DNA from: Rhizomonospora bruguierae
GTDB lineage: Bacteria; Actinomycetota; Actinomycetes; Mycobacteriales; Micromonosporaceae
DNA: 60,593 nucleotides
Direction of reading: 5' to 3'
Assembly (NCBI RefSeq): GCF_018397995.1
Contig: NZ_BBQH01000031.1
Location: 1-60,593, forward strand
This document shows, one piece after another, positions 33,001-40,139 of this stretch. Under the pieces are notes generated by a model that was not told the origin of the DNA, made no database searches, and worked only from the letters and a program-made list of their open reading frames with translations. The position numbers and the translations under genes are program-made. Numbering within the stretch: position 1 is the first letter of the stretch; each line of letters starts with the position of its first letter.

Positions 33001-33200
33001 GGCAGCTGCGGCAGCGCGGCCCGGATCTCGGCCGGCGCCACCCGCTCGCCCGCGCGCAACGCGAGCACACCGAGCAGTTCCCGCGCAGGCCCCGCGGCGA
33101 GCCGCGCGTCGGCCACCGGGTCCGCCAGCCGGACCGGGCCCAGCGCACACACCACCAGTCCCGCGTGCGGCGCGGATCTGCTGGTCTGGCCACCGGGCAC
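30063..33200 (-). CDS. AfsR/SARP-like regulator with BTAD, NB-ARC-type ATPase and TPR domains
   Basis: 1045 residues. The N-terminus (15-95) aligns with the SARP winged helix but is short and degenerate (LGPVRLADP, ARELLGVLALRAGERVAPAE). A bacterial transcriptional activator domain follows (about 100-285, DVARFQRGVSRALAHLRAGD, YERATAAYADQLGVPPGARL). The ATPase occupies about 325-620: ERLLSEVAGAL, Walker A TGPGGCGKTRLAV, Walker B APLVVLDNCEHLL, sensor VLATSRSPLRI, and GLPLAIELAAAR. The rest is TPR-like helices rich in Ala and Leu. It would act as an ATP-dependent signal-integrating activator. GTG 33200 has GAGGGGG upstream. The neighbouring monooxygenase is a possible target, but no biosynthetic cluster is present. 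Confidence 0.87.
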   Translation of the reverse strand: MPGGQTSRSAPHAGLVVCALGPVRLADPVADARLAAGPARELLGVLALRAGERVAPAEIRAALPQLPVRPAAGALRSAFAEAGLSAFLAPDDFRLVHGDRVDVARFQRGVSRALAHLRAGDLFAALDGFERALRLWPRDPAVEALSGVAVHGWAAAQVTRLRELRLSAIEERVACSLRLAWAAVDASGAPVAPPDSAHIADAALAAARADVDGLAPVLVAHPVRERLWELVVVAAYLTGGRRAAAEAYERATAAYADQLGVPPGARLRELALAAERGELGADWRLGEPAARPAARPEPSGAAPAEPASGEYPSLAPLPIPLTSLIGRERLLSEVAGALGDARLVTLTGPGGCGKTRLAVAAARRAVDDPSSRRSAAFVDLAAVDRADRVPAAVATALAVRDEPGLDPVSGIVARYSSGPAPLVVLDNCEHLLGACADLVDRLLDRCPGVRVLATSRSPLRIRGEKVVAVPPLSTPHPGQGHTLDGLAEYPASRLFLDRARDRTGRPLPESAAAAVAALCAELDGLPLAIELAAARTSVLDVPQIAARVRADLRLLSSSDPTAPERHRTLTAAVESSVDLLSPPSRALFARLAVFPGTFDRAAAVALGSPGAPPDPSEALDELVRASLVEPAGGHETRYRLLGTVRRVAQLALFAAGDEPAARSAHAGHYLAVAERCDAELAGPELPRALAVLGTEWPNLLAATAWFAAEQAGGGYGDLRLATALASYCRLRGHYRDGRGWLAAALDRNRAAPPALRAPAAIGAAMLAMLLCDYPAAAGHAERARADCERIGDRRGRARAESILGSIARERGEYAASAEHLDLAAVEYAELGDESGEARMTQLRGFTAWLRGDLDRAEPRLRACLRRFERLGDGEAMADALTHLGAVAHYRGDGDRAAALLDASLERYASLGFPEGVAWAHNLRGLVELAAGHTARAGELLTESLRVHRQVGDRWRTASVLCALAEVARQEGAPRRAARLLGAAARIHAEIGTPIPACERADVLGTEAALRAVLGDAAFDAALDAGRDTPLDGILADRANPTYAYF

Positions 33201-33398
33201 GGCTCACCCCCTCGGCGAATACCGGTCAGTGTGCGCAATGCCGGGCCGCTCCGACAGCACCCGTTCGGATCGGCTCGGTCGGATTCCGGGCCAAACCCGC
33301 ACGCCCGATGGGCCTCCCCCACCCGAGCGCCAGCACCGCGAGGCCGGCGCCACGGGGTCGGCGCTGCTGGGCCAGCGCTGCGAGGCCCGGCGCTGCGA

Positions 33399-33480
33399 GG
33401 CAACGCCGCGGGGTCAACGCCGCGAGACCAGCGCCGCCGGGGCCGGCGCTGCGGGGCAACGCCGCGGGGTCAACGCCGCG
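33399..33480. repeat. Two 26-bp direct repeats, 56 bases apart
   Basis: The 26 bases at 33399-33424 (beginning GGCAACGCCGCGGGGTC) recur exactly at 33455-33480. Shorter GCGCTGCGAGG motifs repeat just upstream (33376-33400). The array fills the gap between the AfsR-like gene and the monooxygenase and runs into the last codons of the latter. The remaining part of 33201-33398 shows no gene. Confidence 0.65.
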
Positions 33481-34678
33481 GGGGGCGCCAACTCGCGGCG
33501 GTGGTGGCGGCGCGGTCGAGTAGGCGCGGGGACAGCGAGCCCAGCGCCGCGTCCCGGGCCCGCAGCGCCAACCGGCCGCGGGCCTGGACGACCGCGCCCA
33601 TGCGGCGGGTCTGCCGCACGATGCGCGCCGCGCGGGGCCGGCGCACCCGGTTGTACGCGTCGACCGCCGAGCGCAGGGCCTCCCCCGGCACCGCGTCGTG
33701 GACGACGGTGGCGAGCGTGGCGGCGTCCTCGAACGCCAGGCAGGCGCCCTGGCCGAGGTGGTGCGGCATGGCGTGGGCGGCATCGCCGAGCAGCACGAAG
33801 CCGCCGGTGCCGGCCGGGAAGCCGTACCCGCGGGGCAGTGGACGCAACTCGCGGACCGCGTGCTGGACCACGTCCTCCGGGTCGGTGGCGGCCAGCAGCT
33901 CCCCGATGGGGGCGTGCCAGCCGGCGAACCAGCGCCGCAGCAGGACCAGCTGGGTGGCCGGCGGCTCCGGGCGGGGCGCGCCGGTGGCGGTGGCGATCCA
34001 GTAGATGCCGCCGCGCACGGAGCCGCCGGACGAGCCCCGCTCGCCGAGCGACGCGGCGATGAAGCGGTACCCGGCGCCGAGGGTCTCGCCGCCGACGGGC
34101 TGGTCCTCGGGCAGGCGCGGCGCCCGGTACCAGGGGATGACCGCGCGCCAGGCGGTGCACCCGGCGCTGACGGCGAGCGACTCGGGGGCGAGCCGGCGCC
34201 GGACCATGCTGTCGATGCCGTCGGCGCCGACGACCAGGTCGGCCTCCCAGGTGGTGCGCCCGTCGCTGACGGCGGGGCGCTCGCCGGCGTTGGCCCGCAC
34301 CGAGCGCACCGCGACACCGGTGTGGATCTCGATGTCGGCGCCGAGGCCGGCCACCAGCGTGTCGTGCAGATCCTCGCGGTGCACCACGACCGGCAGGTCC
34401 GCCTCGCGGGCGGGGTCGACGCCGGGCTGCGCGAGCCACTGGCCGTCCGGGCGGCGCACCCCGCCGTGCCGCACCGGGGTCGCGATCGCCGACAGGCCGG
34501 CGTGCAGCCCGAGGGCGCGCAGCGCGCGGAGCCCGTTGGGCCAGACGAGCAGGGCGGCCTTGTCGACCCGGATCCGGTCGGCGCGCTCCAGCAGCGTCAC
34601 CTGCCAGCCGGAGCGGGCCAACGCACCGGCCGCCGCCAGGCCGCCGATCCCCGCGCCCACCACCACGGCCGACCGCAT
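33470..34678 (-). CDS. FAD-dependent aromatic-hydroxylase-like monooxygenase
   Basis: 402 residues of the class A flavoprotein monooxygenase group. The FAD-binding motif AVVVGAGIGGLAAAGALARS begins at residue 4 and ends in ERADRIR. The DG motif is DLVVGADGIDSMVRRRL near residue 160, and the GD motif is GGFVLLGDAAHAMPHHLGQG with FEDAATLA near 290. It would use NAD(P)H and O2 to hydroxylate or oxidise an aromatic or similar small molecule; the substrate is unknown. ATG 34678 has GAGAGGAG upstream. It lies 23 bases after the lgt stop in the same direction, so read-through from the trp-lgt run is possible. The C-terminus is basic and repeat-derived. Confidence 0.87.
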   Translation of the reverse strand: MRSAVVVGAGIGGLAAAGALARSGWQVTLLERADRIRVDKAALLVWPNGLRALRALGLHAGLSAIATPVRHGGVRRPDGQWLAQPGVDPAREADLPVVVHREDLHDTLVAGLGADIEIHTGVAVRSVRANAGERPAVSDGRTTWEADLVVGADGIDSMVRRRLAPESLAVSAGCTAWRAVIPWYRAPRLPEDQPVGGETLGAGYRFIAASLGERGSSGGSVRGGIYWIATATGAPRPEPPATQLVLLRRWFAGWHAPIGELLAATDPEDVVQHAVRELRPLPRGYGFPAGTGGFVLLGDAAHAMPHHLGQGACLAFEDAATLATVVHDAVPGEALRSAVDAYNRVRRPRAARIVRQTRRMGAVVQARGRLALRARDAALGSLSPRLLDRAATTAASWRPPRR

Positions 34679-34701
34679 CTGGCTGCTCCTCTCACCCGGT
34701 A

Positions 34702-35889
34702 CTACTTCGCCGACGGTTCCTCGTCCGCGCGCTCCGGCCCGCCCTCGGGCGGGTCGTCGGGGCCCTCGTCGGGGATCTGGACCTCGTCGTCCGAGTCGTC
34801 GGCGAACTCGTCCAGGGGCGGCCGATCGGGGTCGATCAGGTCGGCGCCGTCGTCCTCGTCGTCGGGCGGCACCACCCCGCTGGCCTGGTACCGGTGGAAC
34901 TGCGCCTCGCTGACCACCCGGTACCCCGGGCCCTCCCCGCCGGTCGGCGGCGGCTCCCCCTCGCCCTCGGCCGGGGTCGCCGCGCCGGTCGCCCCGCCGG
35001 CGGCGACCGCCGCCGGCACCGCGGCGGGCGCGGCCGTGATGGCGCTCGCGGGCACCAGGTACTCCCGGGCGCCGCGCACTCGCAGGAAGTAGATCAGCGC
35101 GCCGATGAAGACCAGCAGCGCCGTCCAGACATTCAGCCGGACGCCGAGGATGTGGTTGGCCGGGTCGGTGCGCATCGCCTCGATCCACGCCCGGCCGGCG
35201 GTGTAACCCATCACGTAGAGGGCGAACGCCCGCCCCCGGCCGAACTTGAACCGCCGGTCCAGCGCGAAGACCAGCACCGCCACCCCGACGTCCCAGATCG
35301 CCTCGTAGAGGAAGGTGGGGTGGTAGAGGCCCTCGAGCAGGATGGGCTTGCCGTCGGCGTCGGTGGCGGCGTGCCCCGGGTTGTTCGGGTCCATGTCGTG
35401 GATCTGAAGACCCCAGGGCAGGGTCGTGCGCCCGCCGTACAACTCGTTGTTGAACCAGTTGCCGACCCGGCCGACCGCCTGGGCCAGCGGCAGCCCGGGG
35501 GCGAACGAGTCGGCCAGCACAGACAGCGGGATGCCCAGTTGCCGGCAGCCGAGCCAGGCGCCCACCGCGCCGCCGGCCACCGCGCCCCAGATGCCGAGGC
35601 CGCCCTCCCAGATGAACAGCGCCTTCAGCGGCTCACGGCCCGCGCCGAAGTAGTCCTGCCAGGAGGTGGCGATGTGGTAGATCCGGGCGCCGACGATGCC
35701 GAACGGCACCGCCCAGACCGCGAGATCCAGCACCGCCCAGGGCTGAACGCCGCGGCGGCGCATCCGCCGCTCGGTCACCACGCACGCGACCACGATGCCG
35801 GCGATGATGCACAGCGCGTAGGCGCGCAGCGGAAGCACCCCGACGTGCCAGACGGCGGTGGTGGGGCTCGGTATCGACGCGATCGTCAC
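34702..35889 (-). CDS. lgt: Prolipoprotein diacylglyceryl transferase
   Basis: Transfers diacylglycerol to lipobox cysteines, the first step of lipoprotein maturation (such as the livK product). 395 residues with about seven hydrophobic segments. The Lgt signature AVGRVGNWFNNELYGG and the conserved WEGGLGIWG, YHPTFLYEAIWD and YTAGRAWIEAMRTD are present. The catalytic core ends near residue 275; the remaining 110 residues are a Pro/Ala then strongly Asp/Glu-rich tail (VVPPDDEDDGADLIDPD), longer than in most Lgt proteins. GTG 35889 (VTIASIPSP) is the plausible start; the 18-residue extension to 35943 is not. It lies after trpA, as in M. tuberculosis Rv1613-Rv1614. Confidence 0.95.
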   Translation of the reverse strand: MTIASIPSPTTAVWHVGVLPLRAYALCIIAGIVVACVVTERRMRRRGVQPWAVLDLAVWAVPFGIVGARIYHIATSWQDYFGAGREPLKALFIWEGGLGIWGAVAGGAVGAWLGCRQLGIPLSVLADSFAPGLPLAQAVGRVGNWFNNELYGGRTTLPWGLQIHDMDPNNPGHAATDADGKPILLEGLYHPTFLYEAIWDVGVAVLVFALDRRFKFGRGRAFALYVMGYTAGRAWIEAMRTDPANHILGVRLNVWTALLVFIGALIYFLRVRGAREYLVPASAITAAPAAVPAAVAAGGATGAATPAEGEGEPPPTGGEGPGYRVVSEAQFHRYQASGVVPPDDEDDGADLIDPDRPPLDEFADDSDDEVQIPDEGPDDPPEGGPERADEEPSAK

Positions 35890-35974
35890 GGATGAACACG
35901 CTACCGCTGTCGCCGGCACCCGTGGGAACCGGCGCCCGGGCAATCTTCCGGCCGCCCCGGCGCGGCCGCGCGGG

Positions 35975-36775
35975 TCAGCGCTGGGCTCGGCGCACGCCCG
36001 CGGCCAGGTCGGCGGCCACCGCCCGGACCCCGGCCAGCCCGCTGGCCTCGTCCGGGGCGTCCAGCAGGGCGCTGACCAGGGCGCTGCCCACGATCACCCC
36101 GTCCGCGTAGGAGCCGACCCGCGCCGCCTGATCGCCGTCGCGCACCCCGAGACCCACGCCGACCGGCAGCCCGGTGACCGCCTTGACCCGGGCCACCAGC
36201 GCCGGTGCCGCCTCGGATGTCCGCTCCCGGGCGCCGGTGACGCCCATGACCGCGGTCGCGTAGACGAAGCCGCGGCACTGGGCGGTGGTCATCGCGATCC
36301 GGGCGTCGGTGGAGGACGGGGAGACCAGGAAGATCCGGTCCAGCCGGTGGGCGTCGGAGGCGGCCAGCCACTCGTCCGCCTCGTCCGGGACCAGGTCCGG
36401 CGTGATCAGCCCGCTGCCCCCGGCGGCGGCCAGGTCGCGGGCGAAGGCGTCCACGCCGTACCGCTCGACCGGGTTCCAGTACGTCATCACGACCACCGGC
36501 GCGCCCGCGCCGGCGACCGCCTCCACGGTGCGCAGCACATCGCCGACGCGCACCCCGGCGGCGAGCGCCCGGTCGCTGGCCGCCTGGATGACCGGGCCGT
36601 CCATCACCGGATCGGAGTAGGGCAGCCCCACCTCGACCAGGTCGACGCCGGCCTCGACGATCGCCCGGATCGCGGCCACGCCACCCGCCACCGAGGGGAA
36701 CCCGGCCGGCAGGTAGCCGACCAGCGCGGCCCGGCCCTCGGCCCTGGCCTTCTCGTACGCGACCGAGACGCTCAT
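35975..36775 (-). CDS. trpA: Tryptophan synthase alpha subunit
   Basis: Cleaves indole-3-glycerol phosphate to indole and glyceraldehyde-3-phosphate, with indole channelled to TrpB. The 266-residue TIM barrel has ALVGYLPAGFPS at the start and DLVEVGLPYSDPVMDGPVIQ with catalytic Glu and Asp. Loop 6 (YATAVMGVTGARERTSEAA) and GLPVGVGLGVRDGDQA follow. ATG 36775 lies five bases after the trpB stop; the genes are co-transcribed. Complete. Confidence 0.97.
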   Translation of the reverse strand: MSVSVAYEKARAEGRAALVGYLPAGFPSVAGGVAAIRAIVEAGVDLVEVGLPYSDPVMDGPVIQAASDRALAAGVRVGDVLRTVEAVAGAGAPVVVMTYWNPVERYGVDAFARDLAAAGGSGLITPDLVPDEADEWLAASDAHRLDRIFLVSPSSTDARIAMTTAQCRGFVYATAVMGVTGARERTSEAAPALVARVKAVTGLPVGVGLGVRDGDQAARVGSYADGVIVGSALVSALLDAPDEASGLAGVRAVAADLAAGVRRAQR

Positions 36776-36780
36776 AGCTG

Positions 36781-37995
36781 TCAGTCCTTCAGGATGCCGA
36801 AGTACTCGCCGGCCTGCTCGACGTCCTTGTCGCCGCGGCCGGACAGGTTCACCACGATCACCGGGTCCCGGCCCAGCTCGCCGCGCAGCGCCGGGACGAC
36901 CCGCAGCGCCCCGGCCAGGCCGTGCGCGCTCTCGATCGCCGGGATGATGCCCTCGGTGCGGCAGAGCAGCTTGAACGCGGCCATCGCCTCGGCGTCGGTC
37001 ACCGGCTCGTACCGGGCCCGCCCGGTGTCGTGCAGCCAGGCGTGCTCCGGCCCGACCGCCGGGTAGTCCAGGCCGGCCGAGATGGAGTGCGACTCGACCG
37101 TCTGCCCGTCCTCGTCCTGGAGCACGTAGGTGCGGGCGCCGTGCAGCACCCCGCTCGACCCGCCCGTGATCGACGAGGCGTGCCGGCCGGTCTCGATCCC
37201 GTCGCCGCCGGCCTCGAACCCGTACAGCCGCACGTCCGCGTCGCCGATGAAGGCGTGGAAGACGCCGATCGCGTTCGAGCCGCCGCCCACGCAGGCCGCG
37301 ACCGCGTCCGGCAGCGCGCCGGTCAGGGCCAGCGCCTGCTCGCGCGCCTCCACACCGATGCCGCGCACGAAGTCGCGGACCATCGCCGGGAACGGGTGCG
37401 GACCGGCGGCGGTACCGAGCAGGTAATGGGTGTGCTCAACGTTGGTGACCCAGTCCCGCAGCGCCTCGTTGATCGCGTCCTTGAGGGTCCGGGAACCCGT
37501 GGTGACCGGGATGACCGTGGCGCCCAGCATCCGCATCCGGGCCACGTTCAGCGCCTGCCGCCGGGTGTCCACCTCACCCATGTAGACCACGCACTCGAGG
37601 TCCAGGTACGCGGCGGCGGTGGCGCTGGCCACGCCGTGCTGGCCGGCCCCGGTCTCGGCGATCACCCGGGACTTGCCCATCCGCTTCGTCAGCAGCGCCT
37701 GGCCCAGCACGTTGCGCACCTTGTGCGCACCGGTGTGGTTCAGGTCCTCCCGCTTGAGCAGGATCGTCGCGCCCACCTCGGCGGAGAGCCGGGTGGCCCG
37801 GTACAGCGGGGACGGGGTGTTCGCGTAATCCCGCAGCAGCGCGCCGAACTCGGTCTGGAACGCCTCGTCGGCCATCGCGTGCCGGTACGCCGCGTCGAGT
37901 TGCTCCAGCGCGGCGATCAGCGCCTCGGGCACGAACCGCCCACCGTACCGCCCGAAGTGCCCCGCCACGTCCGGCATCAGCCCCGCCGCGCTCAC
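36781..37995 (-). CDS. trpB: Tryptophan synthase beta subunit
   Basis: PLP enzyme that condenses indole with serine. 404 residues: [20 protein letters not shown] at the N-terminus, [20 protein letters not shown] with the PLP lysine in [27 protein letters not shown], and the phosphate-binding [18 protein letters not shown] 37995 begins [15 protein letters not shown] and is the last of three GTGAGCG sequences in a row; its ribosome site GGAAGG sits in the adjoining repeat. The frame runs on upstream through the repeat to 38112, but that part is a different reading frame of the repeat units. Translation initiation of trpB therefore depends on repeat sequence. Confidence 0.97.
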   Translation of the reverse strand: MSAAGLMPDVAGHFGRYGGRFVPEALIAALEQLDAAYRHAMADEAFQTEFGALLRDYANTPSPLYRATRLSAEVGATILLKREDLNHTGAHKVRNVLGQALLTKRMGKSRVIAETGAGQHGVASATAAAYLDLECVVYMGEVDTRRQALNVARMRMLGATVIPVTTGSRTLKDAINEALRDWVTNVEHTHYLLGTAAGPHPFPAMVRDFVRGIGVEAREQALALTGALPDAVAACVGGGSNAIGVFHAFIGDADVRLYGFEAGGDGIETGRHASSITGGSSGVLHGARTYVLQDEDGQTVESHSISAGLDYPAVGPEHAWLHDTGRARYEPVTDAEAMAAFKLLCRTEGIIPAIESAHGLAGALRVVPALRGELGRDPVIVVNLSGRGDKDVEQAGEYFGILKD

Positions 37996-38072
37996 GGTGC
38001 CTGCCTTCCGTTCGCGACTGCGGTGCTTCCTCCACGGCGGCAAGCCCCGCTCCGGGCGCTCCTCACGCTCAC
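37992..38072 (-). CDS. Mini-ORF 2 of the trpC-trpB repeat (26 aa)
   Basis: GTG at 38072 opens [15 protein letters not shown] and the frame ends [12 protein letters not shown] followed by TGA, which overlaps the trpB GTG at 37995. It is three residues longer than mini-ORF 1 because of an in-frame 9-base insertion. GGAAGG before the trpB start lies inside this ORF, so ribosomes ending here would be placed on trpB. Confidence 0.4.
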   Translation of the reverse strand: MSVRSARSGACRRGGSTAVANGRQAP

Positions 38073-38140
38073 CACGCCTGCCTTCCGTTCGCGACTGCGG
38101 TGCTTCCTCCACGGCGGCAAGCCCCGCTCCGGGCGCTCAC
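38069..38140 (-). CDS. Mini-ORF 1 of the trpC-trpB repeat (23 aa)
   Basis: GTG at 38140 overlaps the trpC stop as GTGA. The frame gives [20 protein letters not shown] then QAW and ends in TGA, which overlaps the GTG of the next mini-ORF. Whether the peptide accumulates is unknown; it may serve only to carry ribosomes along. It shares STAVAN with all other units. Confidence 0.4.
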   Translation of the reverse strand: MSARSGACRRGGSTAVANGRQAW

Positions 38141-38982
38141 CGTGCCGGCCTCGGGGTTGCCGGGTGGTTGCCCGCATTCACCAGTTCGGCGACCGCGTCG
38201 CGGGGGCTCTTCTGGGTCACCAGGCCCTCGCCGACCAGCACCGCGTCCGCGCCGACCGACGCGTACCGGATGAGGTCGTGCGGTCCGCGCACGCCCGACT
38301 CGGCGATCTTCACGACCGTGTTCGGCAGCCCGGGGGCGATCCGCTCGAAGACCGAGCGGTCCACCTCGAGGGTGCGCAGGTTGCGGGCATTCACGCCGAT
38401 CACCCGCGCGCCGGCCTCCAACGCCCGGTCCGCCTCCTCCTCGGTGTGCACCTCGACCAGCGCGGTCATGCCCAGCGACTCGATTCGCTCCAGCAGCCCG
38501 GTGAGCGCGTTCTGCTCCAGCGCCGCGACGATCAGCAGCACCAGGTCCGTCCCGAAGGCCCGGGCCTCGTGCACCTGGTACGCGGAGACCACGAAGTCCT
38601 TGCGCAGGACCGGCACGTCCACCGCGGCCCGCACGGCGGCCAGATCCTCCAGCGACCCGCCGAACCATCGGCCCTCGGTGAGCACGCTGACGCACCGGGC
38701 GCCGCCGGCGGCGTACTCACCGGCCAGTTCGGCCGGGTTCGGGATCTCGGCCAGCGGGCCCTTCGACGGCGACGACCGCTTCACCTCCGCGATCACGCCG
38801 ACCCCCGGCCGGCGCAGCACCTCGAAGGCGTCCAGGGCCGGGGGCGCCGCCGCCGCGCGCGCCTTGACCTCTTCCAGCGGGACCCGCTGCTGGCGGCGCT
38901 CCACATCCGCCCGCACGCCGTCGAGGATCTCGTCCAGCACGCTGCCCGTCGAAGAATGCGGGTTGGGCTGCCCTACGCTCAC
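38137..38982 (-). CDS. trpC: Indole-3-glycerol-phosphate synthase
   Basis: Closes the indole ring from CdRP. The 281-residue TIM barrel shows [38 protein letters not shown] (catalytic Lys), [34 protein letters not shown] and [16 protein letters not shown] 38982 begins [11 protein letters not shown]. The stop TGA overlaps the first GTGAGCG of the repeat array, so what was presumably a direct trpC/trpB stop-start junction is now 141 bases wide. The C-terminal [10 protein letters not shown] tail is a few residues longer than typical. Confidence 0.97.
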   Translation of the reverse strand: MSVGQPNPHSSTGSVLDEILDGVRADVERRQQRVPLEEVKARAAAAPPALDAFEVLRRPGVGVIAEVKRSSPSKGPLAEIPNPAELAGEYAAGGARCVSVLTEGRWFGGSLEDLAAVRAAVDVPVLRKDFVVSAYQVHEARAFGTDLVLLIVAALEQNALTGLLERIESLGMTALVEVHTEEEADRALEAGARVIGVNARNLRTLEVDRSVFERIAPGLPNTVVKIAESGVRGPHDLIRYASVGADAVLVGEGLVTQKSPRDAVAELVNAGNHPATPRPAR

Positions 38983-39306
38983 TCACGGACTCCCCTCTGG
39001 TCGACCCCCGCCGCCGACTCCCGCCCGCATCCCCACGCGGACGGCCGGCCTGCGGCACGGGTCGTCATGGGGCGATGCTATGGCTGGTCGCGGGATGGGC
39101 CGAGTCCGGGGTATGGCGTGCCTCACGGGATGGACTGCGTCATAATGCCGCGCCCTCACCCGGGCCTACCCTGGAGTGCGGTCGCACGTCACGAACCGTT
39201 CACCCGACGCCCGGGAATCATCCGGAAGCCGGAATGCCATGGTCACGAGCCCGTAACACCGCGTGTCCAGGATTGGCGTGCCCGTTGTGGAACCAGGAGG
39301 TGTGAC

Positions 39307-39537
39307 ATGAGCCGGAACCGGCCGCGCCTTGGCGCCGACGGGGTGGACATCACGGACATCCCCCGCGCCTTCCTGTCGGCCGCCGTCGGCCTGGCGCACA
39401 CGGTCGAGGTGGCCGTGGTCGGCAACCGCCGCACCGCCCGGGACAACGCGTGGGAAGCCGTCCAGGCCGACCGCCGCCGGGCCACCCTGCGCGCCGAGGT
39501 CAACCAGCTCGTGGCGACCCGCGCCAAGCGCTCCTAG
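39307..39537 (+). CDS. Small conserved-looking hypothetical protein (76 aa)
   Basis: Not recognised. It starts MSRNRPRLGADGVDITDIPR, continues AFLSAAVGLAHTVEVAVVGN and has a basic helical C-terminus (ARDNAWEAVQADRRRATLRA). No membrane segment or signal is evident. The ribosome site CCAGGAGGTG lies nine bases before ATG 39307, and codon bias is good, so I regard it as real. It is the only plus-strand gene inside the trp region and its end overlaps the stop of the membrane protein gene by four bases. No function proposed. Confidence 0.75.
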   Translation: MSRNRPRLGADGVDITDIPRAFLSAAVGLAHTVEVAVVGNRRTARDNAWEAVQADRRRATLRAEVNQLVATRAKRS

Positions 39538-40139
39538 GAGTCCTCGGGCGCGCGCCGGTCGACCGCCCGCGGCGGCTCGCGCAGGGTCGGGTCCTCGCCC
39601 CGGTCCAGCGAGTTCCACATGTCCTGCGATGTTGCCGACCATGCCGCGGGCCTCGTCTCGGCGCGGCGCTCGTACCGCCCGCCCATGGTCGGCCAGGCAC
39701 GCCCCCGGACCACGGCCAGCGCGCCGGCGGCGGCGACCAGCAGCCCACCGAGCGCCGCGACCACCGGCCAGGCCGGGCGGTCGGCGCGGGTCAGCCCGGA
39801 GCCGCCCGCCGCGACGATCGCGAGGCCCTCCAGGACCAGCAGCCCGCCGACCAGCCCCCGCCCGCGGCGCCCGGTGGCGAACAGCGCGCCCGCCCCGGCG
39901 ATCGCCACCACCGCCAGCGGCGCAAGCCAGCCGACCAGGGCACCGCCGGTGCGCTCGGTGCGCAGCGGGGTCAACGGCTCCGGGCGGGCCACCACCTCGA
40001 CCGTCCAGACCCGGCCGGCCGCCCACAGCGCGAGCGCGCCGCCGACCGCGCACGCCAGCACCGCGTACACCCGTTGCCGCCGCGGATCCATCGCGCGGAC
40101 ACCCTCGTCGCGCGGCTGCGCATCGCGGGGGCCGGTCAT
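39534..40139 (-). CDS. Trp-region conserved membrane protein (TIGR02234 type)
   Basis: 201 residues. Four hydrophobic segments are visible (VYAVLACAVGGALALWAAG; VGWLAPLAVVAIAGAGALFA; GLVGGLLVLEGLAIVAAGG; AWPVVAALGGLLVAAAGALA). After them come the conserved RAWPTMGGRYER and SATSQDMWNSLDRGEDPT motifs of the actinobacterial Trp-operon-associated membrane family (PF09534). Its function is not established; the constant position between trpE and trpC suggests a link to tryptophan or to an intermediate. The start overlaps the trpE stop (ATGA), so it is translated with it. Confidence 0.9.
   Translation of the reverse strand: MTGPRDAQPRDEGVRAMDPRRQRVYAVLACAVGGALALWAAGRVWTVEVVARPEPLTPLRTERTGGALVGWLAPLAVVAIAGAGALFATGRRGRGLVGGLLVLEGLAIVAAGGSGLTRADRPAWPVVAALGGLLVAAAGALAVVRGRAWPTMGGRYERRAETRPAAWSATSQDMWNSLDRGEDPTLREPPRAVDRRAPEDS

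Larger units (their letters stand above)
37989..38140 (-). repeat. Two tandem GTGAGCG-bounded coding repeats between trpC and trpB
   Basis: On the minus strand three copies of GTGAGCG (starting at 38140, 38072 and 37995) delimit two units of 68 and 77 bp. The units share everything except a 9-base insertion (TGAGGAGCG) near the start of the second and three bases near the end. Both contain AGCACCGCAGTCGCGAACG and a GGAAGG ribosome site before the next GTG. The first GTGA overlaps the trpC stop and the last is the trpB start. The same family occurs at 46808-47040. Confidence 0.92.

Noticed and set aside
37989-38140. Plain REP or transcription attenuator between trpC and trpB
   Set aside because: No strong hairpin, Trp-rich leader or T-tract; the units are instead frame-preserving ORFs shared with an unrelated operon.
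39075-39305. A 76-codon plus-strand ORF before the small gene at 39307
   Set aside because: Poor third-position GC bias, no ribosome site, and no similarity to a known pattern.
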